From positions 1-64,000 of the forward strand of contig CALYLW010000313.1 in NCBI GenBank assembly GCA_944989445.1: DNA of 64,000 bases, written 5' to 3'. Shown in pieces: positions 43,783 through 55,900 of this stretch. The position numbers were made by a program, and so were the translations under genes. Positions within the stretch are counted from its first letter, which is position 1. Each line of letters starts with the position of its first letter. The notes under the pieces are model-generated. The model saw only the letters and a list, made by a program, of their open reading frames with translations, was not told the DNA's origin and searched no databases. This DNA comes from Ampullaceana balthica. Taxonomy: Eukaryota > Mollusca > Gastropoda > Lymnaeidae.

Positions 43783-43865
43783 CTAGTTGGCCGAATTGTT
43801 AGCGTAATGGATTTTCGACCTGGAGGTACTGGGTTCTATTTTCAGTTGGGGGAAACTGTTTTTTT
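43783..43865 (+). repeat. tRNA-like sequence, possibly a SINE head
   Basis: gcctagttggccgaattgtt and agcg resemble a tRNA A box region, and tactgggttctattttcagt a degenerate B box. No acceptor stem pairing was found, so it is not called a tRNA gene. Confidence 0.4.
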
Positions 43866-44068
43866 AAATACATAAATTTGTCATTAATAGTCTATCTTTT
43901 TACCACTATCACATTTAAGTTATAGACAACGAAGTTTGACTAATTAAATTGAATTGATTATATCGAAAAATTGATTTAAAAAAATTTGATACTAAAAAGT
44001 AGAAAATAAAACATAAAAAAAATCTTTTTTTAAAAAGGACACGCTTTTATTTACATATAGAAAGTGCA

Positions 44069-44551
44069 CTAAAAAAGAAGAAAATAAATATTTTCTATGA
44101 TAACAGGTGAAATGACTGAAACTATCCACTGCACAAAAAAGCGTGGGGCGCTCATCTCTATAGAGTCCATCTTTATTTTTAGCAGAGGAGTTTTGTTTTC
44201 TTTATATGATTCATTCAAAGAACCAAAATCTTCTTGTGTTTGCGATTTCTGTTTCCTTTTTAGAGAAAAAAGATGTATCAAAATACATTGTGGTCCGTCG
44301 AGACCGTATTGTATTTCCCGTTGACAGATAGTTCTCCTTAGATTTATTTCACAGCATATATTTGAAACAAAAATTTTCATTTGATAAATTGTTTCGTGAG
44401 CATTAAATTTAACACAAAAAAGCCGCATGCGAGCCGAAGTTTGGTTAATATAGACATTGAAGGCCACATTTTCACGGGTACCCGGGCGGAATTTTACTAC
44501 CCGGGTAAACCAGACGGCAACGGGTACCCGGGTCCCGGGTACCCGTTGACA
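44069..44551 (-). mobile_element. probable hAT-type transposon end with open frame
   Basis: On the minus strand the sequence starts ctaggcctgtcaacgggtac and continues with repeated gggtacccgggt palindromes (44470-44545). These GC-rich termini occur in BED-type hAT elements. A 132-codon frame follows (44467-44069) with no domain I recognise. No second end was located. Inference only. Confidence 0.4.
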
Positions 44552-44805
44552 GGCCTAGTAACAAGTCAACCATATTTGTAACAAGTCAACCATATTTGTA
44601 ACAAGTCAACCATATTTGTAACAAGTCAACCATATTTGTAACAAGTCAACCATATTTATAACAAGTCGACCATATTTGTAACAAGACAACCATATTTGTA
44701 ACAAGTCAACCCTATTTGTAACAAGTCAACCCTATTTGTAACAAGTCAACCCTATTTGTAACAAGTCGACCGTATTTGTAACAAGTCGACCCTGTTTTAT
44801 ACAAA
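44552..44805. repeat. 20-bp minisatellite, about 12 copies
   Basis: The unit acaagtcaaccatatttgta repeats with cctattt and tcgac variants to the right. It begins immediately after the transposon-like terminus. Confidence 0.96.
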
Positions 44806-45585
44806 TCTCCTCAAACATGCGATAGTCTTACATCAAGACGAAATCCTTTGCACATTTTCGTTGAGTGCAAAACTTTTATGGAGGATTCTTATTGTCTAAA
44901 TTTAATAAAGTAAAAGGATGAGGGTACAGAAACAACAACAAACATTTTGACTATCAACTCGAAGCCCCGTCAGATTTCTTGACTATCGTCCATTTCATTC
45001 AACCGTTACATTTTGATTGCCGGGTATGTACCATTTATTTTTAGAGGACAAATCTACGTTTGTTGATTCAATCCCCCCTCCCCCTATATTCTTTGAGTAC
45101 ACCACCAGTACCACCCCACCCAACAATGAACATACAGCTAGATTTGTCAACATTAAATGGACATAAACGTGAAAGAGGGAACACGCTCCCCCCCCCCTTT
45201 TACCCACACTCCCTCTCGCCATAAATTCTCACCGTTTCACGCAGACATTCTTATCTTCTGTTCCCCAAAACACAGCTCCAATTAACACCCAAAGCTTAAT
45301 GAACCGGCGACGACAAGCTTTTTCAATTGGATTTTCTCCAGGAATATTCAGGCGTTACAAAATTAAGCTCAATCTGGAGTTTTAGGTTCGAAACCAGGGA
45401 CAAAAGTATTGAATGTGCTGGTCCTTTGGTGTCTGTGTGTGTGAGTGTGGGTGTATCTGTGTGACTGAGTGTGTGTTCTGTCCTGTCCTGTGTGTGTAGA
45501 AGGTTTACATTACAGTTTGTAACAGGATATGTTGATAGATTTATATTAGTTACAGACTGGAGGAGCTGAAAAAGTTCAAAATCTA
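44806..45585. other. no recognised gene
   Basis: Includes a GT-rich microsatellite-like stretch near 45430-45500. No coding or RNA feature supported. Confidence 0.55.
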
Positions 45586-45589
45586 TGGG

Positions 45590-46060
45590 ACCACGGGAGC
45601 ATTGATCTATGGAAGTATGGACCTAAGAGTGCATTGATCTATGGACGCACGGACCCCTGAGTGTTTTGACATAAGGACGCATGGGCCTAACCTATGGACG
45701 AACGGACCTCTGAGTTTATTGACGCACTGACCTCTGGGTGTATTGACCTAGGCCGCTCGGACCTCAAAGTGTATTGACCTGTGGACGCTCGGACCTCAAA
45801 GTGTATTGACCTGTGGACGCTCGGACCTCTAAGTGTATTGACCTATGGACGCTCGAACCTCTAAGTGTATTGACCTATGGACGCTCGGACCTCTAAGTGT
45901 ATTGACCTATGGACACTCGAACATCTAAGTGTATTGACCTGTGGACGCTCGGACCTCTAAGTGTATTGACATATGGACAAACGGACCTCTAAGTGTATTG
46001 ACCTATGGACGCTCGGACCTCTAAGTGTATTGACCTATGGATTACCGATTGATCGACAGA
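45590..46060. repeat. 32-bp minisatellite, about 14 copies, degenerate at the left
   Basis: The unit ggacctctaagtgtattgac continuing ctatggacgctc repeats. The left third is diverged. Confidence 0.94.
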
Positions 46061-46094
46061 TGGACAGATAGCTAACTGGATACTAACAAGAAGC

Positions 46095-46690
46095 CGGTGG
46101 ACTATATGGTGAAGGAAAGGGTCATGTGCTCAAAGAAAGGGTCATGTTGTGAAAGAAAGGGTCAAGTGGTGAAATAAAGGGCCATGTGGGGAAAGTAAAG
46201 GGCCAAATGGTAAAAGTAAAGGGCCACGTGGTGAAAGAAAGGGACGTGTTGTGAAGGAAAGGGCAATGTTGTGAAGGAAAGGGCAATGTTGTGAAGGAAA
46301 GGGCAATGTTGTGAAGGAAAGGCCAATGTTGTGAAGGAAAGGGACATGCTTTGAAAGAAAGGGTCAAGTGCTGAAATAAAGGGCCTTGTTGGGAAGGCGA
46401 GAGCCAAGTGGTAAAAGTAAAGGGCCACGTGGTGAAAGAAAGGGACATGTTGTGAAGGAAAGGGCCATGTGGTGAAAGATAGGGCCATGTTGTGAAGGAA
46501 AGGGCCATGCTGTGAAAGAAAGGGCCAAGTGGTGAAATAAAGGGCCATGTTGTGAAGGAAAGAGCCAAGTGGTAAAAGTAAAGGGCCACGTGGTGAAAGA
46601 AAGGGAGATGTGAAAGAAAGGGCCATGCTGTGAAAGAAAGGGCCATGCTGTGAAAGAAAGGGTCATGTGGTGAAGAAAAAGGGCTATATG
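46095..46690. repeat. 20-bp composite minisatellite
   Basis: Units gtgaaggaaagggcaatgtt, gtgaaagaaagggccatgct and ggtaaaagtaaagggccacg alternate. A block of several different units occurs twice (46170-46250 and 46400-46600), pointing to block duplication. Confidence 0.92.
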
Positions 46691-46909
46691 GTGAATGGAC
46701 AGATGGACAGAGTAACTGAAAGATGAGTTAATGAATGTAGTGACGTAGTTAGAATAAGGCGCAGTCATTAAATCTATAACCTAGGAGATTGACCTTGTCT
46801 ACAGGGCAGACAGATGGACAGATTGATGTTTATAGAGAAGTGATGGCATGATGGTTTGGTAGACACGCGTGACACATTGACAGGATAGAGGACGTTTAGA
46901 AAGAAGAGT

Positions 46910-49900
46910 GAAGAAAAGTGTAGGTGGTAGGAGAGAAGTGTAGGTGGTAGGAGAGAAGTATAGGTGGTAGGAGAGAAGTGTAGGAGGTTGGAGAGAAGTG
47001 TAGGTGGTAGGAGAGAAGTGTAGGTGGTTGGAGAGAAGTGTAGGTGGTAGGAGAGAAGTATAGGTGGTAGGAGAGAAGTGTAGGAGGTTGGAGAGAAGTG
47101 TAGGTGGTAGGAGAGAAGTGTAGGAGGTTGGAGAGAAGTGTAGGAGGTTGGAGAGAAGTGTAGGTGGTAGGAGAGAAGTGTAGGAGGTTGGAGAGAAGTG
47201 TAGGTGGTAGGAGAGAAGTGTAGGAGGTTGGAGAGAAGTGTAGGAGGTTGGAGAGAAGTATAGGTGGTTGGAGAGAAGTGTAGGAGGTTGGAGAGAAATG
47301 TAGGTGGTTGGAGAGAAGTGTAAGAGGTTGGAGAGAAGTGTAGGTGGTAGGAGAGAAGTGTAGGTGGTAGGAGAGAAGTGTAGGTGGTAGGAGAGAAGTG
47401 TAGGTGGTTGGAGAGAAGTGTAGGTGGTGGGAGAGAAGTATAGGTGGTTGGAGAGAAGTGTAGGAGGTTGGAGAGAAATGTAGGTGGTTGGAGAGAAGTG
47501 TAAGAGGTTGGAGAGAAGTGTAAGAGGTTGGAGAGAAGTGTAAGAGGTTGGAGAGAAGTGTAGGTGGTTGGAGAGAAGTGTAAGAGGTTGGAGAGAAGTG
47601 TAGGTGGTTGGAGAGATGTGAAAGAGGTTGGAGAGAAGTGTAAGAGGTTGGAGAGATGTGAAAGAGGTTGGAGAGAAGTTTAGGTGGTTGGAGAGAAGTG
47701 TAAGAGGTTGGAGAGAAGTGTAGGTGGTTGGAGAGAAGTGTAGGTGGTTGGAGAGAAGTATAAGAGGTTGGAGAGAAGTGTAGGTGGTTGGAGAGAAGTA
47801 TAAGAGGTTGGAGAGAAGTGTAAGAGGTTGGAGAGAAGTGTAAGAGGTTGGAGAGAAGTGTAGGTGGTTGGAGAGAAGTATAAGAGGTTGGAGAGAAGTG
47901 TAGGTGGTTGGAGAGAAGTGTAAGAGGTTGGAGAGAAGTGTAGGTGGTTGGAGAGAAGTGTAAGAGGTTGGAGAGAAGTGTAAGAGGTTGGAGAGAAGTG
48001 TAGGTGGTTGGAGAGAAGTATAAGAGGTTGGAGAGAAGTGTAGGTGGTTGGAGAGAAGTGTAAGAGGTTGGAGAGAAGTGTAAGAGGTTGGACAGAAGTG
48101 TAGGTGGTTGGAGAGAAGTATAAGAGGTTGGAGAGAAGTGTAAGAGGTTGGACAGAAGTGTAGGTGGTTGGAGAGAAGTATAAGAGGTTAGAGAGAAGTA
48201 TAAGAGGTTGGACAGAAGTGTAGGTGGTTGGAGAGAAGTGTAAGAGGTTGGAGAGAAGTGTAAGAGGTTGGAGAGAAGTGTAGGTGGTTGGAGAGAAGTG
48301 TAAGAGGTTGGAGAGAAGTGTAGATGGTTGGAGAGAAGTGTAAGAGGTTGGAGAGAAGTGTAGGTGGTTGGAGAGAAGTGTAAGAGGTTGGAGAGAAGTG
48401 TAGGTGGTTGGAGAGAAGTGTAAGAGGTTGGAGAGAAGTGTAGATGGTTGGAGAGAAGTGTAAGAGGTTGGAGAGAAGTGTAGGTGGTTGGAGAGAAGTG
48501 TAAGAGGTTGGAGAGAAGTGTAGGTGGTTGGAGAGAAGTGTAAGAGGTTGGAGAGAAGTGTAAGAGGTTGGAGAGAAGTGTAAGAGGTTGGAGAGAAGTG
48601 TAAGAGGTTGGAGAGAAGTGTAAGAGGTTGGAGAGAAGTGTAGGTGGTTGGAGAGAAGTGTAAGAGGGTGGAGAGAAGTGTAGGTGGTTGGAGAGAAGTG
48701 TAAGAGGTTGGAGAGAAGTGTAGGTGGTTGGAGAGAAGTGTAAGAGGTTGGAGAGAAGTGTAAGAGGTTGGACAGAAGTGTAGGTGGTAGGAGAGAAGTA
48801 TAAGAGGTTGGAGAGAAGTGTAGGTGGTTGGAGAGAAGTATAGAGGTTGGAGAGAAGTGTAAGAGGTTGGAGAGAAGTGTAGGTGGTTGGAGAGAAGTAT
48901 AAGAGGTTGGAGAGAAGTGTAGGTGGTTGGAGAGAAGTGTAGGTGGTTGGAGAGAAGTATAAGAGGTTGGAGAGAAGTGTAGGTGGTTGGAGAGAAGTGT
49001 AAGAGGTGGGAGAGAAGTGTAGGTGGTTGGAGAGAAGTGTAAGAGGTTGGAGAGAAGTGTAAGAGGTGGGAGAGAAGTGTAGGTGGTTGGAGAGAAGTGT
49101 AGGTGGTTGGAGAGAAGTGTAAGAGGTTGGAGAGAAGTGTAAGAGGTGGGAGAGAAGTGTAGGTGGTTGGAGAGAAGTGTAGGTGGTTGGAGAGAAGTGT
49201 AAGAGGTTGGAGAGAAGTGTAGGTGGTTGGAGAGAAGTGTAAGAGGTTGGAGAGAAGTGTAAGAGGTTGGACAGAAGTGTAGGTGGTTGGAGAGAAGTAT
49301 AAGAGGTTGGAGAGAAGTGTAGGTGGTTGGAGAGAAGTATAAGAGGTTGGCGAGAAGTGTAAGAGGTTGGAGAGAAGTGTAGGTGGTTGGAGAGAAGTAT
49401 AAGAGGTGGGAGAGAAGTGTAGGTGGTTGGAGAGAAGTGTAGGTGGTTGGAGAGAAGTGTAGGTGGTTGGAGAGAAGTGTAAGAGGTGGGAGAGAAGTGT
49501 AGGTGGTTGGAGAGAAGTGTAAGAGGTTGGAGAGAAGTGTAAGAGGTGGGAGAGAAGTGTAGGTGGTTGGAGAGAAGTATAAGAGGTTGGAGAGAAGTGT
49601 AGGTGGTTGGAGAGAAGTGTATATGGTTGGAGAGAAGTATAAGAGGTTGGAGAGAGGTGTAGGTGGTTGGAGAGAAGTGTAAGAGGTGGGAGAGAAGTGT
49701 AGGTGGTTGGAGAGAAGTGTAAGAGGTTGGAGAGAAGTGTAAGAGGTGGGAGAGAAGTGTAGGTGGTTGGAGAGAAGTGTAAGAGGTTGGAGAGAAGTGT
49801 AAGAGGTTGGAGAGAAGTGTAAGAGGTTGAAGAGAAGTGTAAGAGGTTGGACAGAAGTGTAGGTGGTTGGACAGAACTGTAAGAGGTTGGAGAGAAGTGT

Positions 49901-52900
49901 AGGTGGTTGGAGAGAAGTATTGGTGGTTGGAGAGAAGTGTAAGAGGTTGGAGAGAAGTGTAAGAGGTTGGAGAGAAGTGTAGGTGGTTGGAGAGAAGTGT
50001 AGGTGGTTGGAGAGAAGTGTAGGAGGTTGGAGAGAAGTGTAAGAGGTTGGAGAGAAGTGTAGGTGGTTGGAGAGAAGTGTAGGTGGTTGGAGAGAAGTGT
50101 AGGAGGTTGGAGAGAAGTGTAAGAGGTTGGAGAGAAGTGTAAGAGGGTGGAGAGAAGTGTAGGTGGTTGGAGAGAAGTGTAAGAGGTTGGAGAGAAGTGT
50201 AAGTGGTTGGAGAGAAGTGTAAGAGGGTGGAGAGAAGTGTAGGTGGTTGGAGAGAAGTGTAAGAGGTTGGAGAGAAGTGTAGGTGGTTGGAAAGAAGTGT
50301 AAGAGGTTGGAGAGAAGTGTAGGTGGTTGGAGAGAAGTGTAGGTGGTTGGAGAGAAGTGTAAGAGGTTGGAGAGAAGTGTAAGTGGTTGGAGAGAAGTGT
50401 AAGAGGTTGGAGAGAAGTGTAGGTGGTTGGAGAGAAGTGTAGGTGGTTGGAGAGAAGTGTAGGAGGTTGGAGAGAAGTGTAAGAGGTTGGAGAGAAGTGT
50501 AGGTGGTTGGAGAGAAGTGTAAGAGGTTGGAGAGAAGTGTAAGAGGTTGGAGAGAAGTGTAAGAGGTTGGAGAGAAGTGTAGGTGGTTGGAGAGAAGTAT
50601 AAGAGGTTGGAGAGAAGTGTAGGTGGTTGGAGAGAAGTGTAAGAGGTTGGAGAGAGGTGTAGGTGGTTGGAGAGAAGTGTAGGAGGTTGGAGAGAAGTGT
50701 AGGAGGTTGGAACGAAGTATAGGTGGTTGGAGAGAAGTGTAGGAGGTTGGAGAGAAATGTAGGTGGTTGGAGAGAAGTGTAAGAGGTTGGAGAGAAGTGT
50801 AAGAGGTTGGAGAGAAGTGTAAGAGGTTGGAGAGAAGTGTAAGAGGTTGGAGAGATGTGAAAGAGGTTGGAGAGAAGTGTAAGAGGTTGGAGAGATGTGA
50901 AAGAGGTTGGAGAGAAGTTTAGGTGGTTGGAGAGAAGTGTAAGAGGTTGGAGAGAAGTGTAAGAGGTTGGAGAGAAGTGTAAGAGGTTGGAGAGAAGTGT
51001 AAGAGGTTGGAGAGAAGTGTAGGTGGTTGGAGAGAAGTGTAGGTGGTTGGAGAGAAGTATAAGAGGTTGGAGAGAAGTGTAGGTGGTTGGAGAGAAGTAT
51101 AAGAGGTTGGAGAGAAGTGTAGGTGGTTGGAGAGAAGTATAAGAGGTTGGAGAGAAGTGTAGGTGGTTGGAGAGAAGTGTAAGAGGTTGCAGAGAAGTGT
51201 AGGTGGTTGGAGAGAAGTGTAAGAGGTTGGAGAGAAGTGTAGGTGGTTGGAGAGAAGTATAAGAGGTTGGAGAGAAGTGTAGGTGGTTGAAGAGAAGTGT
51301 AAGAGGTTGGAGAGAAGTGTAAGAGGTTGGACAGAAGTGTAGGTGGTTGGAGAGAAGTATAAGAGGTTGGAGAGAAGTGTAAGAGGTTGGACAGAAGTGT
51401 AGGTGGTTGGAGAGAAGTATAAGAGGTTGGAGAGAAGTATAAGAGGTTGGACAGAAGTGTAGGTGGTTGGAGGGAAGTATAAGAGGTTGGAGAGAAGTGT
51501 AGGTGGTTGGAGAGAAGTGTAAGAGGTTGGAGAGAAGTGTAGGTGGTTGGAGAGAAGAGTAAGAGGTTGGAGAGAAGTGTAAGAGGTTGGAGAGAAGTGT
51601 AGGTGGTTGGAGAGAAGTATAAGAGGTTGGAGAGAAGTGTAGGTGGTTGGAGAGAAGTGTAGGTGGTTGGAGAGAAGTGTAGGTGGTTGGAGAGAAGTGT
51701 AAGAGGTTGGAGAGAAGTGTAGGTGGTTGGAGAGAAGTGTAGGTGGTTGGAGAGAAGTATAAGAGGTTGGAGAGAAGTGTAGGTGGTTGGAGAGAAGTAT
51801 AAGAGGTTGGAGAGAAGTGTAGGTGGTTGGAGAGAAGTATAAGAGGTTGGAGAGAAGTGTAGGTGGTTGGAGAGAAGTGTAAGAGGTTGCAGAGAAGTGT
51901 AGGTGGTTGGAGAGAAGTGTAAGAGGTTGGAGAGAAGTGTAAAAGGTTGGAGAGAAGTGTAGGTGGTTGGAGAGAAGTATAAGTGGTTGGAGAGAAGTGT
52001 AGGTGGTTGGAGAGAAGTGTAAGAGGTTGGAGAGAAGTGTAAGAGGTTGGACAGAAGTGTAGGTGGTTGGAGAGAAGTATAAGAGGTTGGAGAGAAGTGT
52101 AAGAGGTTGGACAGAAGTGTAGGTGGTTGGAGAGAAGTATAAGAGGTTGGAGAGAAGTATAAGAGGTTGGACAGAAGTGTAGGTGGTTGGAGAGAAGTAT
52201 AAGAGGTTGGAGAGAAGTGTAGGTGGTTGGAGAGAAGTGTAAGAGGTTGGAGAGAAGTGTAGGTGGTTGGAGAGAAGAGTAAGAGGTTGGAGAGAAGTGT
52301 AAGAGGTTGGAGAGAAGTGTAGGTGGTTGGAGAGAAGTATAAGAGGTTGGAGAGAAGTGTAGGTGGTTGGAGAGAAGTGTAAGAGGTTGGAGAGAAGTGT
52401 AGGTGGTTGGAGAGAAGTGTAAGAGGTTGGAGAGAAGTGTAGGTGGTTGGAGAGAAGTGTAAGAGGTTGGAGAGAAGTGTAAGAGGTTGGAGAGAAGTGT
52501 AGCTGGTTGGAGAGAAGTGTAGGTGGTTGGAGAGAAGTGTAGGTGGTTGGAGAGAAGTGTAAGAGTTTGGAGAGAAGTGTAAGAGGTTGGAGAGAAGTGT
52601 AGCTGGTTGGAGAGAAGTGTAGGTGGTTGGAGAGAAGTGTAGGTGGTTGGAGAGAAGTGTAAGAGGTTGGAGAGAAGTGTAAGAGGTTGGAGAGAAGTGT
52701 AGGTGGTTGGAGAGAAGTATAAGAGGTTGGAGAGAAGTGTAGGTGGTTGGAGAGAAGTATAAGAGGTTGGAGAGAAGTGTAGGTGGTTGGAGAGAAGTGT
52801 AGGTGGTTGGAGAGAAGTGTAACAGGTTGGAGAGAAGTGTAAGAGGTTGGACAGAAGTGTAGGTGGTTGGAGAGAAGTGTAAGAGGTTGGAGAGAAGTAT

Positions 52901-55900
52901 AAGAGGTTGGAGAGAAGTGTAGGTGGTTGGAGAGAAGTGTAGGTGGTTGGAGAGAAGTGTAAGAGGTTGGAGAGAAGTGTAAGAGGTTGGAGAGAAGTGT
53001 AGGTGGTTGGAGAGAAGTGTAAGAGGTTAGAGAGAAGTGTAGATGGTTGGAGAGAAGTGTAAGAGGTTGGAGAGAAGTGTAGGTGGTTGGAGAGAAGTGT
53101 AAGAGGTTGGAGAGAAGTGTAGGTGGTTGGAGAGAAGTGTAAGAGGTTGGAGAGAAGTGTAGGTGGTTGGAGAGAAGTGTAAGAGGTTGGAGAGAAGTGT
53201 AGGTGGTTGGAGAGAAGTGTAAGAGGTTGGAGAGAAGTGTAGGTGGTTGGAGAGAAGTGTAAGAGGTTGGAGAGAAGTGTAAGAGGTTGGAGAGAAGTGT
53301 AAGAGGTTGGAGAGAAGTTTAAGAGGTTGGAGAGAAGTTTAAGAGGTTGGAGAGAAGTGTAAGAGGTTGGAGAGAAGTGTAGGTGGTTGGAGAGAAGTGT
53401 AAGAGGGTGGAGAGAAGTGTAAGAGGTTGGAGAGAAGTGTAAGAGGTTGGAGAGAAGTGTAAGAGGTTGGAGAGAAGTGTAAGAGGTTGGACAGAAGTGT
53501 AGGTGGTTGGAGAGAAGTATAAGAGGTTGGAGAGAAGTGTAGGTGGTTGGAGAGAAGTATAAGAGGTTGAAGAGAAGTGTAAGAGGTTGGAGAGAAGTGT
53601 AGGTGGTTGGAGAGAAGTATAAGAGGTTGGAGATAAGTGTAGGTGGTTGGAGAGAAGTGTAAGAGGTTGGAGAGAAGTGTAAGAGGTTGGACAGAAGTGT
53701 AGGTGGTTGGACAGAACTGTAAGAGGTTGGAGAGAAGTGTAGGTGGTTGGAGAGAAGTATTGGTGGTTGGACAGAACTGTAAGAGGTTGGAGAGAAGTGT
53801 AAGAGGTTGGAGAGAAGTGTAAGAGGTGGGAGAGAAGTGTAGGTGGTTGGAGAGAAGTGTAGGTGGTTGGAGAGAAGTATCAGAGGTTGGAGAGAAGTGT
53901 AGGTGGTTGGAGAGAAGTGTAGGTGGTTGGAGAGAAGTGTAGGTGGTTGGAGAGAAGTGTAAGAGGTTGGAGAGAAGTGTAAGAGGTTGGAGAGAAGTGT
54001 AAGAGGTTGAAGAGAAGTGTAAGAGGTTGGACAGAAGTGTAGGTGGTTGGACATAACTGTAAGAGGTTGGAGAGAAGTGTAGGTGGTTGGAGAGAAGTAT
54101 TGGTGGTTGGAGAGAAGTGTAAGAGGTTGGAGAGAAGTGTAAGAGGTTGGAGAGAAGTGTAAGAGGTTGGAGAGAAGTGTAGGTGGTTGGAGAGAAGTGT
54201 AGCTGGTTGGAGAGAAGTGTAAGAGGTTGGAGAGAAGTGTAAGAGGTTGGAGAGAAGTGTAGGTGGTTGGAGAGAAGTGTAGGTGGTTGGAGAGAAGTGT
54301 AGGAGGTTGGAGAGAAGTGTAAGAGGTTGGAGAGAAGTGTAGGTGGTTGGAGAGAAGTGTAGGTGGTTGGAGAGAAGTATAAGAGGTTGGAGAGAAGTGT
54401 AAGAGGTTGGAGAGAAGTGTAAGAGGTTGGAGAGAAGTTTAAGAGGTTGGAGAGAAGTTTAAGAGGTTGGAGAGAAGTGTAAGAGGTTGGAGAGAAGTGT
54501 AGGTGGTTGGAGAGAAGTGTAAGAGGGTGGAGAGAAGTGTAAGAGGTTGGAGAGAAGTGTAAGAGGTTGGAGAGAAGTGTAAGAGGTTGGAGAGAAGTGT
54601 AAGAGGTTGGACAGAAGTGTAGGTGGTTGGAGAGAAGTATAAGAGGTTGGAGAGAAGTGTAGGTGGTTGGAGAGAAGTATAAGAGGTTGAAGAGAAGTGT
54701 AAGAGGTTGGAGAGAAGTGTAGGTGGTTGGAGAGAAGTATAAGAGGTTGGAGAGAAGTGTAGGTGGTTGGAGAGAAGTGTAAGAGGTGGGAGAGAAGTGT
54801 AGGTGGTTGGAGGGAAGTGTAAGAGGTTGGAGAGAAGTGTAAGAGGTGGGAGAGAAGTGTAGGTGGTTGGAGAGAAGTGTAGGTGGTTGGAGAGAAGTAT
54901 AAGAGGTTGGAGAGAAGTGTAGGTGGTTGGAGAGAAGTATAAGAGGTTGGAGAGAAGTGTAAGAGGTGGGAGAGAAGTGTAGGTGGTTGGAGAGAAGTAT
55001 AAGAGGTTGGAGAGAAGTGTAAGAGGTTGGAGAGAAGTGTAGGTGGTTGGAGAGAAGTATAAGAGGTTGGAGAGAAGTGTAGGTGGTTGGAGAGAAGTGT
55101 ATATGGTTGGAGAGAAGTATAAGAGGTTGGAGAGAAGTGTAAGTGGTTGGAGAGAAGTGTATATGGTTGGAGAGAAGTGTAAGAGGTTGGAGAGAAGTGT
55201 AGGTGGTTGGAGAGAAGTGTAAGAGGTTGGAGAGAAGTGTAGGTGGTTGGAGAGAAGTGTAAGAGGTTGGAGAGAAGTGTAAGAGGTTGGACAGAAGTGT
55301 AGGTGGTTGGACAGAACTGTAAGAGGTTGGAGAGAAGTGTAGGTGGTTGGAGAGAAGTATTGGTGGTTGGAGAGAAGTGTAAGAGGTTGGAGAGAAGTGT
55401 AAGTGGTTGGAGAGAAGTGTATATGGTTGGAGAGAAGTGTAAGAGGTTGGAGAGAAGTGTAGGTGGTTGGAGAGAAGTGTAAGAGGTTGGAGAGAAGTGT
55501 AGGTGGTTGGAGAGAAGTGTAAGAGGTTGGAGAGAAAAGTAAGAGGTTGGACAGAAGTGTAGGTGGTTGGACAGAACTGTAAGAGGTTGGAGAGAAGTGT
55601 AGGTGGTTGGAGAGAAGTATTGGTGGTTGGACAGAACTGTAAGAGGTTGGAGAGAAGTGTAAGAGGTTGGAGAGAAGTGTAAGAGGTGGGAGAGAAGTGT
55701 AGGTGGTTGGAGAGAAGTGTAGGTGGTTGGAGAGAAGTATCAGAGGTTGGAGAGAAGTGTAGGTGGTTGGAGAGAAGTGTAGGTGGTTGGAGAGAAGTGT
55801 AGGTGGTTGGAGAGAAGTGTAAGAGGTTGGAGAGAAGTGTAAGAGGTTGGGAGAGAAGTGTAGGTGGTTGGAGAGAAGTGTAGGTGGTTGGAGAGAAGTG

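Noticed and set aside
43783..43865. tRNA gene
   Set aside because: Has A- and B-box-like strings, but the B box is degenerate and no acceptor-stem pairing is visible. More likely SINE debris.
47680..54054. Open frame of 2,124 codons on the minus strand
   Set aside because: It is the 20-bp satellite monomer read in rotating phase (60-bp, 20-residue period). The unit simply lacks stop codons, there is no non-repeat protein sequence, and single-base changes in monomer length end the frame.
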